A DNA stretch of 64,000 bases from the NCBI GenBank assembly GCA_903866915.1, contig CAIPPO010000087.1, positions 1 to 64,000 on the forward strand, given 5' to 3'. The stretch is from an uncultured Mucilaginibacter sp. GTDB taxonomy: Bacteria; Bacteroidota; Bacteroidia; Sphingobacteriales; Sphingobacteriaceae. The notes under the pieces were generated by a model that saw only the letters and a list, made by a program, of their open reading frames with translations, was not told where the DNA came from and ran no database searches. The position numbers and the translations under genes are program-made. Positions 43,245 through 52,892 of the stretch are shown here, one piece after another (position 1 is the first letter of the stretch; each line of letters begins with the position of its first letter).

Positions 43245-43275
43245 TTTGTTTCTGCATTGCAAGCTCATACCTTTG
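43245..43275 (+). promoter_or_regulatory. Bacteroidota-type promoter of the tryptophan 2,3-dioxygenase gene
   Basis: TTTG (43245-43248) - 19 nt - TACCTTTG (43268-43275), matching TTTG/TAnnTTTG consensus, 18 nt before the ATG. Confidence 0.65.
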
Positions 43276-43293
43276 ATGCTATAACACCTTCTT

Positions 43294-44244
43294 ATGAGTA
43301 TCTCTCCCGAAATAGAAAAGCGCATTACGCTGTTACAGGAAAAATATGAAGCCATGGGGCAAGACATGGTATCGTACCTCGACGGATTGCTTTATGCTGA
43401 TTTCCTGACTTATTGGGACTATATTCACCTGGATACCTTGTTAAGCCTCCAAAATCCCAAAACGCCCTTCCCCGATGAGGAGATTTTTATCATGTACCAT
43501 CAGGTAACCGAGCTCTACTTTAAAATGGCATTGCATGAGTGCCGGCAGATCACTCAAAGTCAAAATCTTCGCGCCGATTTCTTTACCACCCGCATTAAGC
43601 GCATCAATCGTTATTTCGAGTCGCTCACGCAGTCTTTCGCTATTATGGTAGATGGTATGGAGAAAGAACAATTTTTGCAGTTCCGCATGTCGCTGCTGCC
43701 ATCCAGCGGCTTTCAAAGCGGCCAATACCGGCAGATTGAGATCTATGCGACAGATTTTATTAACCTGGTAGCAAAAGACAAACGCGAAGAACTGGCAAAT
43801 GCGTCGTTTGAAGCACAGTTTGAATATATCTACTGGAAATTTGGTGCAACCGAACTGTCAACCGGAAAAAAGACCTTAACCTTGAAACAGTTCGAAAAAA
43901 AGTATGCCAGATCCTTTATCGAACTGGCAAAATCAAGCACGCTAACTAATTTCAATGCGCTGTTACTGCATTTACAACAACAGCAACAATCAACCCCGGC
44001 TTTAGAAGATGAATTGCGCAAACTGGATGCCAATGTAAATATCAACTGGCCACTGGCGCACTATAAATCGGCCGTACGCTACCTGAACCGCGAGCCTGAC
44101 GAGATCAAAGCGACCGGCGGCACCAACTGGCAAAAATACCTGCCGCCACGCTTTCAAAAGCTTATCTTTTTCCCATCACTGTGGACTGATGAAGAAAAAG
44201 AGCATTGGGGGAAAGGCTGGGTGGAGGATGCTTTGGGTTATTGA
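43294..44244 (+). CDS. kynA: Tryptophan 2,3-dioxygenase
   Basis: YADFLTYWDYIHLDTLLSLQ, DEEIFIMYHQVTELYFKMALHE, SLLPSSGFQSGQYRQIEIYATD. Confidence 0.9.
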   Translation: MSISPEIEKRITLLQEKYEAMGQDMVSYLDGLLYADFLTYWDYIHLDTLLSLQNPKTPFPDEEIFIMYHQVTELYFKMALHECRQITQSQNLRADFFTTRIKRINRYFESLTQSFAIMVDGMEKEQFLQFRMSLLPSSGFQSGQYRQIEIYATDFINLVAKDKREELANASFEAQFEYIYWKFGATELSTGKKTLTLKQFEKKYARSFIELAKSSTLTNFNALLLHLQQQQQSTPALEDELRKLDANVNINWPLAHYKSAVRYLNREPDEIKATGGTNWQKYLPPRFQKLIFFPSLWTDEEKEHWGKGWVEDALGY

Positions 44245-44265
44245 GTAATTTGGGCATTGGCTGTG

Positions 44266-44405
44266 CGTCATTGGAGCATTGGGTCATTGGCTATCGACTA
44301 TGGTCTGTTGACTACAGACAATAAACCAGGAACAATATTCGTCACAAACAGGTCAATATCACCCATATACCATGATCCATGAGCTGTGAACTATGAACTT
44401 TCAGC
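44266..44405. repeat. Degenerate 7-nt arrays between kynA and ilvE
   Basis: CTATCGA CTATGGT CTGTTGA CTACAGA; later ATGATCC ATGAGCT GTGAACT ATGAACT. Confidence 0.7.
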
Positions 44406-44450
44406 CAAAATGGCTAAATTGCCACTTTCTGCAACCAATACACTAAGGCC

Positions 44451-45518
44451 ATGACTGAGACGCTCGACATCAAAATCACTAAAACCAATCATTCGCGTTT
44501 AGCGCAAACTGATTTTAATAACCTGCCCTTCGGAAAAATATTTACCGACCACATGTTGCTGGCCGATTATGCTGATGGCGAATGGAAAAACTTCGAGATA
44601 GTCCCTTATGGCGAGATTGGTTTGAGTCCTGCAATTTCTGCTTTGCACTATGGGCAGGCATTTTTTGAAGGCATCAAAGCCTACAAACATGCCGACGGTA
44701 AGGTATCCGTATTCAGACCTGACAAAAATGCGATCCGTTTTAACAAATCTGCCGAACGTCTATGCATGCCGGCATTACCTGAAGAAATATTTGTTCAAAG
44801 CATAGCAGCGCTGGTTGATTTGGAGCGCGACTGGATACCTTCGGCACCGAACCATTCGCTTTACATCCGGCCGGCAATGTTCGCTACCGATCCGTTTTTA
44901 GGTGTAAACCCTTCGGCCACCTATAAATATATGGTGTTAACCTGCCCTGTAGGACCCTACTTTTCAAAAACATTACGGGTTAAGATCGAAGAAAAATACA
45001 CCCGTGCTGCCGAAGGGGGTTTTGGCTACGCTAAAGCTGCCGGCAATTATGGCGGCGCTATGCTTCCCGGCAAAAAAGCTGTAGAAGAAGGTTTTGACCA
45101 ATTGATCTGGACCGACGGAAAAGAACATCAATTTATTGAAGAAATGGGTGCAGCCAACGTAATGTTTGTACTTGACGGCAAACTGATCACGCCTTCGCTG
45201 GAGCTGCAAACCATACTCGACGGCGTAACCCGCGACACGGTAATTGCGCTGGCTAACGATTGGGGCTTCCCGGTTGAACAACGCCGTATATCAGTTGCTG
45301 AGATTATAGCTGGTGCAAAGAGCGGTGCCTTATCAGATGCCTTCGGAGCTGGCACTGCTGCTACTATTGCACCGGTAGGTTCAATAAGCTACCACGGAGA
45401 GGAATATTTCCTGAGTGACCCCAAAACACGTGAATTTTCGCAAAAGGTACTGCACACGCTGGATGGCATTCGCTACGGTAGATCTGAAGATCCGCACGGT
45501 TGGAATTATATTGTTTGA
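44451..45518 (+). CDS. ilvE: Branched-chain amino acid aminotransferase
   Basis: ALHYGQAFFEGIKAYKHADGKVSVFRPDKNAIRFNKSAERLCMP, KAAGNYGGAMLPGKKA, GAGTAATIAPVG. Confidence 0.95.
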   Translation: MTETLDIKITKTNHSRLAQTDFNNLPFGKIFTDHMLLADYADGEWKNFEIVPYGEIGLSPAISALHYGQAFFEGIKAYKHADGKVSVFRPDKNAIRFNKSAERLCMPALPEEIFVQSIAALVDLERDWIPSAPNHSLYIRPAMFATDPFLGVNPSATYKYMVLTCPVGPYFSKTLRVKIEEKYTRAAEGGFGYAKAAGNYGGAMLPGKKAVEEGFDQLIWTDGKEHQFIEEMGAANVMFVLDGKLITPSLELQTILDGVTRDTVIALANDWGFPVEQRRISVAEIIAGAKSGALSDAFGAGTAATIAPVGSISYHGEEYFLSDPKTREFSQKVLHTLDGIRYGRSEDPHGWNYIV

Positions 45519-45554
45519 AACAAGATCAATTTGCACTAACCGGGCCGGCGCCTT

Positions 45555-46760
45555 TCAATTTACTTTCAGCGGAACTGTTAAGCTTTTTCCGAAGACTACC
45601 TTTTGATCCCGATCAGATGGCTTACTGTTCCACAAACATTCGCGAACAGTTAGGTCTTGTGTTTGAGGGTCAAATGTGATCAACTGAAAAGACAGCAAGG
45701 TCTCATCCTTTGCCGAGTATTTACCCTTCATGGGCGAATCAACCCGAAATACATTCAGATTGACATCATTATCCGGACCATGGTAAACATAAAACTCGTT
45801 CCAGTTGCTATTACCGTGGAAATAGGCTTTGATGTTCGGGTGTAATTTCAAAAATTTAACAAACCCACGTTGTTCTAACACCGTTGCGCCATCATCTTTC
45901 GATGCCACGGCACCTTCTTTATAATGCTCCTCAACCAAATTCTCAAATCTGTTTTGCGTCGTCATGTTATAAGGCGGCAGCGGATTGGTAAAATGTTTGG
46001 ATTCGCATTCGGGCTGATCATGGGTAACGATAACCACCGGGGTTTTTAATGCCACCGAATCCAGATCCTTCTGCATCCAGATACGTTCAGCCGAATCGGC
46101 CCAAAGCGTGATAAACATAAAATGTATACCGTGCAGATTACGCGAATAATTGATCTTATCGGTAACGTAGTTGTAGTTAGCAACGGTAAGCGGAATTTTC
46201 GGTTTAATCATTAAGTTATAAATACCCACCATCGAACATGGGTCGGTTGCGGGTTTCATTACACGGGCATATCCAATAGCATTAGAAATATCGTGATTGC
46301 CCGGAACCATTAAAAGTTGGGTAGGCTTTCCATTAGGAGCGTTTAGCTGTAACTGTTGCCTATATGCTGTTTCAAACTGCATCCAGGATGCAGCGGCACT
46401 TTGCACAGGCGGCTCCATTCGGTTGGCAATATCGCCTGCTTCAATCAAATAATCTACCGCACCCACTTTTTTACCGGCTGCTATCCCATTATCGCCAGGT
46501 AAAACCATGGCTGGCAGGGTATTCATTTGGGCTATCATTGCTGCGTTAACTTTGTAACTGGCAACATTGGAATCCCCTCTGAAATTTGCGCGGCTAATAC
46601 CAAAATGAGCATCAGAAGTAAAGATGATATTAACAACCGACGACTTTTTATTCTGGCTATATGCATGGAAATTTAAAGTGAATATCCCCAGTAGGCATAG
46701 CAAAGCATTACTCATTGTAAATGTTTGGCTTCGGTCAGAATGTTTTTGAGTGTTACTCAT
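45555..46760 (-). CDS. Secreted metallophosphoesterase
   Basis: IIFTSDAHFG, IEAGDIANR, LLMVPGNHDISN, VIVTHDQPE, YFHGNSN (calcineurin-like motifs). Confidence 0.9.
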   Translation of the reverse strand: MSNTQKHSDRSQTFTMSNALLCLLGIFTLNFHAYSQNKKSSVVNIIFTSDAHFGISRANFRGDSNVASYKVNAAMIAQMNTLPAMVLPGDNGIAAGKKVGAVDYLIEAGDIANRMEPPVQSAAASWMQFETAYRQQLQLNAPNGKPTQLLMVPGNHDISNAIGYARVMKPATDPCSMVGIYNLMIKPKIPLTVANYNYVTDKINYSRNLHGIHFMFITLWADSAERIWMQKDLDSVALKTPVVIVTHDQPECESKHFTNPLPPYNMTTQNRFENLVEEHYKEGAVASKDDGATVLEQRGFVKFLKLHPNIKAYFHGNSNWNEFYVYHGPDNDVNLNVFRVDSPMKGKYSAKDETLLSFQLITFDPQTQDLTVRECLWNSKPSDRDQKVVFGKSLTVPLKVN

Positions 46761-46776
46761 CTTTATGGGTTTAAAT

Positions 46777-47931
46777 TTAATTTTTTTCTTTGGGGTCAGC
46801 AACGCTATAGGCATTCCGGTTAGCTTTCACCAGTAATTTGATCGAGATCGGGTACTTATCCGAAAACTGAAAAAGTGCATCGATCACTTCCGGAGGAGCC
46901 GAACCGTTTTTTACAGGCGCGGAGCTATTGATATCAACCCCGGTTCGATTGCCATCATTTCCGATAGTTCGGTACGATTTGGGAACATATTGGATGTAAT
47001 TGGTACCATTTACCAGCCATGGCGAGATCAGGATATGATCATACCATGATTTGGCGCCTCCGGCAGTGCCACAGGAGTTTGGTACGGTACCAAGCGCCCT
47101 GGTTGTAGTGGTTAGAAAAGAAGCAAACAAGCTTGTATTATTCTCCCATTCAGCCGGGTAGCTAACTGTTTTATCCGGGGAAAATGGCGGATCGCTCATT
47201 TTGGTGGCGGTATCGGCCGCGGAAATCATAGACTGGTACCCCGCTTCCAAGCTGTTATGGGTATTAAAATCGCCCATGCTGATCAGGTTGGGGAAGTAAC
47301 CAAATTTAGCCCGCAAATTTTGCATAATGCTGCTTACCTGGATATCCCGACTAGTACTTGACGACCCCGATTGCGTATGATTAACCAATACATATAAAAA
47401 AGTAGTGTCATGCGTAATCGCTAAATTAGGATCATTGTAATATAATTTATAGAGGTTAAAGTCGGTAATATTAGCCAATGCCGTTTCAGTTTTTACAAAA
47501 GTCAGTTTTAGTTTATTATAAAACAAAACCGACATGGAGGTTGCAGCAACAGCGTTAGTCGGAGTAGCATAGGCATACTTTCCCGGAAAAGCAGCATTCA
47601 AAGCATTTGTCGTAATATCTGCAGCAAGATTTGCCGGAAAACTCAATGTTGGATTAAATGCTGCCATTTTTTCGCAACTTAACAAATCGGGATTTGAAAA
47701 TTGAACAATAGTTTTCAAATATCCATCTAAAGCTGCTGTGCTTCCCTGGCAGCCATTACCATAATTAAGCACGTTGTAAGCAATCACTTTAAGCGTATCG
47801 GTAAAATCAATTGTGTTTGGCAAATTTTGAGGAATCGGCTTCTGAACTAAAGGAGCACGATCGGATTTTTTAGCGCAGGAAAATAAAAAAACAATAAAAG
47901 TAAAACAAAGAATAGATAACCTGATTTTCAT
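46777..47931 (-). CDS. Endonuclease/exonuclease/phosphatase family lipoprotein
   Basis: VFLFSCAKKSD lipobox; KVIAYNVLNYGNGC, LVNHTQSGSS, SMGDFNTHNSLEAGYQ, SWYDHILISPWL. Confidence 0.85.
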   Translation of the reverse strand: MKIRLSILCFTFIVFLFSCAKKSDRAPLVQKPIPQNLPNTIDFTDTLKVIAYNVLNYGNGCQGSTAALDGYLKTIVQFSNPDLLSCEKMAAFNPTLSFPANLAADITTNALNAAFPGKYAYATPTNAVAATSMSVLFYNKLKLTFVKTETALANITDFNLYKLYYNDPNLAITHDTTFLYVLVNHTQSGSSSTSRDIQVSSIMQNLRAKFGYFPNLISMGDFNTHNSLEAGYQSMISAADTATKMSDPPFSPDKTVSYPAEWENNTSLFASFLTTTTRALGTVPNSCGTAGGAKSWYDHILISPWLVNGTNYIQYVPKSYRTIGNDGNRTGVDINSSAPVKNGSAPPEVIDALFQFSDKYPISIKLLVKANRNAYSVADPKEKN

Positions 47932-47980
47932 GCAGAAGAATTTTGGCTGTAAAAGCAATTATAAAGGACTATTAAAAACC

Positions 47981-48034
47981 AACAACTTCTTTTGTAATGC
48001 CCGGGAAAACCCGAGCATTACAAAAGAAGTTGTT
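47981..48034. terminator. Very strong hairpin between the beta-helix lipoprotein gene and the downstream phosphatase genes (terminator, attenuator or stabiliser)
   Basis: AACAACTTCTTTTGTAATGC / GCATTACAAAAGAAGTTGTT perfect 20-bp stem, plus CGGG/CCCG above one mismatch, AAAA loop. Confidence 0.75.
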
Positions 48035-48055
48035 ATAAGTTAGGTCGTAAATTAA

Positions 48056-49480
48056 TTAATGTTGGTTACCGGTACCATCAGTTTGGTAAGCACCGATATC
48101 TTTACCCGGAGGTGTGATACCACTTGAACCAAAGTTTGGATCAACCGGGATACCAGCTGTAACCGGGTTAAAGGTCTGGGTTGCTTTTCCAACAGCCGGT
48201 GAACTTTTCTGCAGGTGGAAATCGAAACCATCAACCGAAGCCTGTGAAGCAAAATTAAGGTTCGGCAACGTGTAGTTTACAAACTGCGGGTTATTTTTTC
48301 CAACCAGCGATGAGCCATCATATGCTTTACCGAAAGTGTAGGTTGAGCCAAGTAACTGAGCCATATTTGGAATATCAGTCGCTTTAGGATGAGTTACTAC
48401 AGCCTGAGCAATATTAGTTGGAACAATTTGATTTGCCTGTGCTACGTTGTCAACATAATAGAAGTTGTAGCCGTAAGCAGTTTGGGTAATTGGACCATCA
48501 GCGTGGCTTAAGGTATCTGCCAGATAAACTTTAGCAGTAACATTATTACCACCTGCAATTCGAACACCAAAGTTACAGTCAACAATCAGGTTATTGAAAG
48601 CTAAAGCTCTCGAGTTATTTTCAACTTCGATAGAACCGCTTCTTGCGCCATAGGTGCCAGAATTCCGGTAACCATCGTTTACATAAGTATTGTTATACAT
48701 AGCAATTTCAGTCTGCGGAGCCTGGGTGCCAGGGTCATTTGCTGATTTTGTACCGTTAGTAGCTCCACCGATGATCAGGTTATAAGCCATATTACCTTGT
48801 GTACCACCTTTGGCATTGAAACCATCACCGCCAGTACCACCACATTTTTCGAGGGTATTTCTCATCATGTTAATATGACCACCGTAGAAACGAACTGCGT
48901 CATCAGGACCACCATAAATCCATGAATCTTCCATAATAAAGGCACCGTTCGGGTTCTGCCAGTAAACAATGTACTGGTCGCCTGTAGATGGACCGGTAAA
49001 TGGAGGTGCTGCAAGACCAGCTCCACCGAAATCAAGGTGAGTCCATTTGATAACTAATAGCGGGCAGCTTTGGTTGCAATAGATACCACCCCATCCGCCA
49101 ACATAAGCAACGTCAGTAGCTGCAGATGATGCACCGGTTGTTTTGGCTTTAGATGGATCAGTGATAGTAATAGGATCTGTTTTGGTGCCTAAGGTTAAAA
49201 ATATGCCGTTAACGATAAAATTTGCGCCATTTAATACATTTACCTTTACACCTTTCTGGATCAGCAAAGTGTCACCGGCGTTGATTGTAACGTCACCTGA
49301 TATGGTGTAAGTTTGATCAGCAAGCATGGTGCCTTTAATAGCTCCCGACAATGGTGCTGTGTTACTCACAGATTTTCCTACCTGCAAAAGCGGAACGGAA
49401 ATAACTGCTTTATCTTTCTTGCTGCACGACGCTAGCGCAAGAACTGAAAGCAAAAGCAAAGCGTTTCTTAAATTTTTCAT
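48056..49480 (-). CDS. Surface lipoprotein with probable right-handed parallel beta-helix
   Basis: LASCSKKDK lipobox; INAGDTLLIQKGVKVNVLNGANFIVNGIFLTLGT; ENNSRALAFNNLIVDCNFGVRI. Confidence 0.75.
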   Translation of the reverse strand: MKNLRNALLLLSVLALASCSKKDKAVISVPLLQVGKSVSNTAPLSGAIKGTMLADQTYTISGDVTINAGDTLLIQKGVKVNVLNGANFIVNGIFLTLGTKTDPITITDPSKAKTTGASSAATDVAYVGGWGGIYCNQSCPLLVIKWTHLDFGGAGLAAPPFTGPSTGDQYIVYWQNPNGAFIMEDSWIYGGPDDAVRFYGGHINMMRNTLEKCGGTGGDGFNAKGGTQGNMAYNLIIGGATNGTKSANDPGTQAPQTEIAMYNNTYVNDGYRNSGTYGARSGSIEVENNSRALAFNNLIVDCNFGVRIAGGNNVTAKVYLADTLSHADGPITQTAYGYNFYYVDNVAQANQIVPTNIAQAVVTHPKATDIPNMAQLLGSTYTFGKAYDGSSLVGKNNPQFVNYTLPNLNFASQASVDGFDFHLQKSSPAVGKATQTFNPVTAGIPVDPNFGSSGITPPGKDIGAYQTDGTGNQH

Positions 49481-49537
49481 GGTTAATTAATTAATTGTTT
49501 TTAATGAATGATTATTATTTGTTTGTTGGTGCGATTG

Positions 49538-52369
49538 TTAAAATTTAAACCTGAAACCTATATTGTATCGGGCGTAATATTTATCGTTTTCGATGGTAGC
49601 GTAGTTGGGACTTTCCTGGAGCGGTAGTTTCTCGTTTCCGCTAAAGGCCTGGTTTGGTTGCTTTACCACCAGTTCGTAAGGTGTGTTCAGCAAATTATTT
49701 ACTTTGATGTAAATGATGTAATGCTTGCTGAATTCTTTTTGTGCCGAAAAATCGAGGTTAACGGTTGGGCGTTCCCAGTTATCAAGGTTTTTATAAACGG
49801 ATAGCAGATCTATACGCTCGCCGGTATAAACCATTGCTAATTGGGCATCGGTACCAGTTTTGGAATCTTTATATAGTAACGACACATTACCTACGTTGGC
49901 AGCCTGCCCCTGCAATGGGCGGGGTTGGTTAACATTGATGCTGTGGTAGCTATTGTCGGCAGGATCCCGATATTGAAATACTTTGGTTGAATTGATCAGC
50001 GAGTGCGTATAAGTATAATTACCCCCTACTCCGAAACTTCCGAAAAACTTTCTAAAAACAGCTTCTAAACCGAAGTTATGAGCCGTGCCAAAATTGAACG
50101 GACTAAGCGTATATGCTGCAGCAAATCCTGTTGTTCCTACACCATACTCTATCGGATCCACAATAGTCTTGAAGAAAGCGCCGATCATGTATTGATCAAG
50201 CCCGGCCGGGAAAACCTCATATCTAAAATCGTAGTTGTCAACTTTAGAATGCTGCAGGTTTGGATTTCCCAGAGAAGGAAAATTGTCCTGCCCGAAACCC
50301 GTATTATCGAGGTACGGCACTAAATCGGAATACGCTGGCCTCAATATCGATTTAAAATAAGATAACCTTAAGTTAGCAGTGTTAGAAAGTGCATACCTGG
50401 CATTTATGCTCGGCTGAAAGTCCATATAGCTGATATTGGCAGATTTGCCAGCTATTGTTGCCGGGAGCGACGAATCGTAGAACTGGTTAGTATTCTCAAC
50501 CCGCAATCCGAATGTTGCATCGAAGTGTTCACCAATATAGTACATTGCTTCAGCGTAACCCGCTTGCACATTCTCGGTAAAATCGTATACGCCGCCGTTG
50601 CTCGCCGCGTTACCCAGGGCATCTGTAGCAGGTTGAAATTGAAATTTCGCAGATGGTATCGATGTATAGGCTTCGTAAGTAGAATTTGCATCGGGGATAT
50701 AATTCAAACTATAAATATTGTCAAAATCATTACGGGTTTTATGCCTGGCCATTCCGCCAATACTGATGATAGTTTTGTTATCGAATACTTTAGTGTTGTA
50801 ATGTAAATTGAGAAAAGCCGAAAGATCGCGGTCCGAATTATGCTCCCACTGCCTGCTTTCTGGTCGTACCTCAAGCGGCCCGTAAGTTAAAGATTCAGCA
50901 ACTCCGGAATTGTTCGGATTGATAGACTGTAGTGTAGAAAACGCTGCCATATCCGGTAATTGCTGTTTAGCTACCGAATACGCTATTGACCAATCAGTGG
51001 TGAGCGAATTTGATAACCTATCTTTACCATGTAAGATTCCGGTGTAAACCCCAGAACGATCAGTCCTGGTTTGAGTTTCAAACCCTTGTTCAAAACCGCC
51101 TACAAAACCCTGATAAGAATAATTACCCAAAAGCAAATCATTGGTGTACCTTTCCCTGTTTTCATTTAGTTGCAGGTAGCTACCAAATAAGCTGATGTAA
51201 TTGTTCGCATCAAACTTATAATCGATGGTAGATATTAAGCCTACCCGGTTAGTAAGTGATGAATACTGGCGGGTTAAATAATCAGGAAATACCTGCAACA
51301 TTTGGGCGTTTGGGCTAGGCGCAGGCGTTAAAGTTGCATTTTCAACCAAACGAAAGGTATTATTTCCAGCGTAAGTGTTTTGGTAAGATCCGGCGAATAT
51401 CACACCCAATTTTTTATCGAAAAAACGATCGCCAACAATCAGGTTAAAATTGCTGTTTACAGGAGTCTTAATATTTGAAGTTAAAAGATTTTGATAGGGG
51501 AAATCAGCTATCATCGCCGGAACTCCCAGGCCAGTAATTTCAGCTGGAGATTTTGAATTTATTGTTGCCGTGTTATAATGTTCAAACGGACGGAGCGAAA
51601 ACAATTGACTATACCCCGCACCAACGTTGCCTTCTATCCGCAATTGATCCGGTGCAGTTCTCATCATCATATTAACTACACCTCCCGTTCCATCACCCTC
51701 CATGTCGGGAGTAAGTGATTTGTATAATCCAATATTTTCAACCAGGTCTGCAGGAAATATATCAAGCGGAACATAGCGCTGCTTGTTATCCGGGCTTGGT
51801 ATTTTAATACCGTTGATCAATGTGGTATTGTAGCGTGGGTCCATCCCCCGGATGATGACATACTGGCCATCCCCGGTATTACCTCTTTCTACTGAAACAC
51901 CCGAAACACGGGCCATTACGTTGGCAACAGTGATATCAGGGGATATTGCTATTGAATTAGCCGATACGATATTCACCAGGTTGTTGGCTCGCTGCTCAAT
52001 TTTCTTAGCGTAAGAGTCTGTTTCTTTATTTCCGGTCGCTGAAATTGTAACCGTATTTAAGCTTGAATAATTGGGAGCCAGAAAAAAGTTGATTTTTAAA
52101 TTATCATCGGCGACATTTATAGTGGTGTCAATGGTTTTGTATCCTATATAAGAGATCTTTAATTCGTATTTGCCGGAGTGCAAATTATTGAACTGGTATT
52201 TTCCATTTAACAAAGTTGCAGTATGTAAAGCTCCGGGCTGAAGGGTTACCGTTGCGCCAACCAATTGCTCCTTCGAATCCTTATCATAAATGTATCCGGA
52301 AAGGGTAGAAGCGTAGGAGGCTGAAGCCAGAAAAAGAAATAGAAAAAAGGTAGAAAATTGTTTCATCAA
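49538..52369 (-). CDS. TonB-dependent receptor
   Basis: Signal peptide; carboxypeptidase-regulatory-like GYIYDKDSKEQLVGATVTLQPG; plug GVSVERGNTGDGQYVIIRGMDPRYNTTLINGIKIPSPD; C-terminal barrel ending YNIGFRFKF. Confidence 0.95.
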   Translation of the reverse strand: MMKQFSTFFLFLFLASASYASTLSGYIYDKDSKEQLVGATVTLQPGALHTATLLNGKYQFNNLHSGKYELKISYIGYKTIDTTINVADDNLKINFFLAPNYSSLNTVTISATGNKETDSYAKKIEQRANNLVNIVSANSIAISPDITVANVMARVSGVSVERGNTGDGQYVIIRGMDPRYNTTLINGIKIPSPDNKQRYVPLDIFPADLVENIGLYKSLTPDMEGDGTGGVVNMMMRTAPDQLRIEGNVGAGYSQLFSLRPFEHYNTATINSKSPAEITGLGVPAMIADFPYQNLLTSNIKTPVNSNFNLIVGDRFFDKKLGVIFAGSYQNTYAGNNTFRLVENATLTPAPSPNAQMLQVFPDYLTRQYSSLTNRVGLISTIDYKFDANNYISLFGSYLQLNENRERYTNDLLLGNYSYQGFVGGFEQGFETQTRTDRSGVYTGILHGKDRLSNSLTTDWSIAYSVAKQQLPDMAAFSTLQSINPNNSGVAESLTYGPLEVRPESRQWEHNSDRDLSAFLNLHYNTKVFDNKTIISIGGMARHKTRNDFDNIYSLNYIPDANSTYEAYTSIPSAKFQFQPATDALGNAASNGGVYDFTENVQAGYAEAMYYIGEHFDATFGLRVENTNQFYDSSLPATIAGKSANISYMDFQPSINARYALSNTANLRLSYFKSILRPAYSDLVPYLDNTGFGQDNFPSLGNPNLQHSKVDNYDFRYEVFPAGLDQYMIGAFFKTIVDPIEYGVGTTGFAAAYTLSPFNFGTAHNFGLEAVFRKFFGSFGVGGNYTYTHSLINSTKVFQYRDPADNSYHSINVNQPRPLQGQAANVGNVSLLYKDSKTGTDAQLAMVYTGERIDLLSVYKNLDNWERPTVNLDFSAQKEFSKHYIIYIKVNNLLNTPYELVVKQPNQAFSGNEKLPLQESPNYATIENDKYYARYNIGFRFKF

Positions 52370-52514
52370 GGGGTACTTTTTGGCAAAGTAAGCCCCTGAA
52401 CCTTGGAGAAATTCTGAATTTTACCGATTTGGAAAAACACTTAACGCAAGCTTATTTCAGGCTTAACATTAGGCACCGATCGGGTAACAGTGTTAATATT
52501 TGGATAACAAATCC

Positions 52515-52796
52515 CTAATCTACCGAAACAGTTAAACCCTCCTGTTGTAATATTTTCCGGTAGATCTCCATTTCGGTAAACGATCCTTCGAGCACGGCAC
52601 ATTTGCCTTCATTGTGCACTTTCCAGGCTATCTTTTCCGACTGGGTTTCTGAGTAATCAAGATATTTCATCATGCAGTAGATTACGTGATCAAAGGTATT
52701 CACGTCATCATTCCATAAGATCAAACGGTGCATTTCCTTAAGGCTTGCGAGTATTTCCTCAAGGGTTAGGGTCTCTTCCTGGGTTTGTGTTGACAT
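52515..52796 (-). CDS. clpS: ATP-dependent Clp protease adaptor ClpS
   Basis: RLILWNDDVNTFDHVIYCMMKYLDYSETQSEKIAWKVHNEGKCAVLEGSFTEME. Confidence 0.93.
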   Translation of the reverse strand: MSTQTQEETLTLEEILASLKEMHRLILWNDDVNTFDHVIYCMMKYLDYSETQSEKIAWKVHNEGKCAVLEGSFTEMEIYRKILQQEGLTVSVD

Positions 52797-52892
52797 ATTG
52801 TAATGACAAAATTACCTAAATCAAATAATAAAATAGGCAGGTATGAGTTATCAAAGCGAAAATCAACGTTATTTTTACCCCGATTTAATTGT

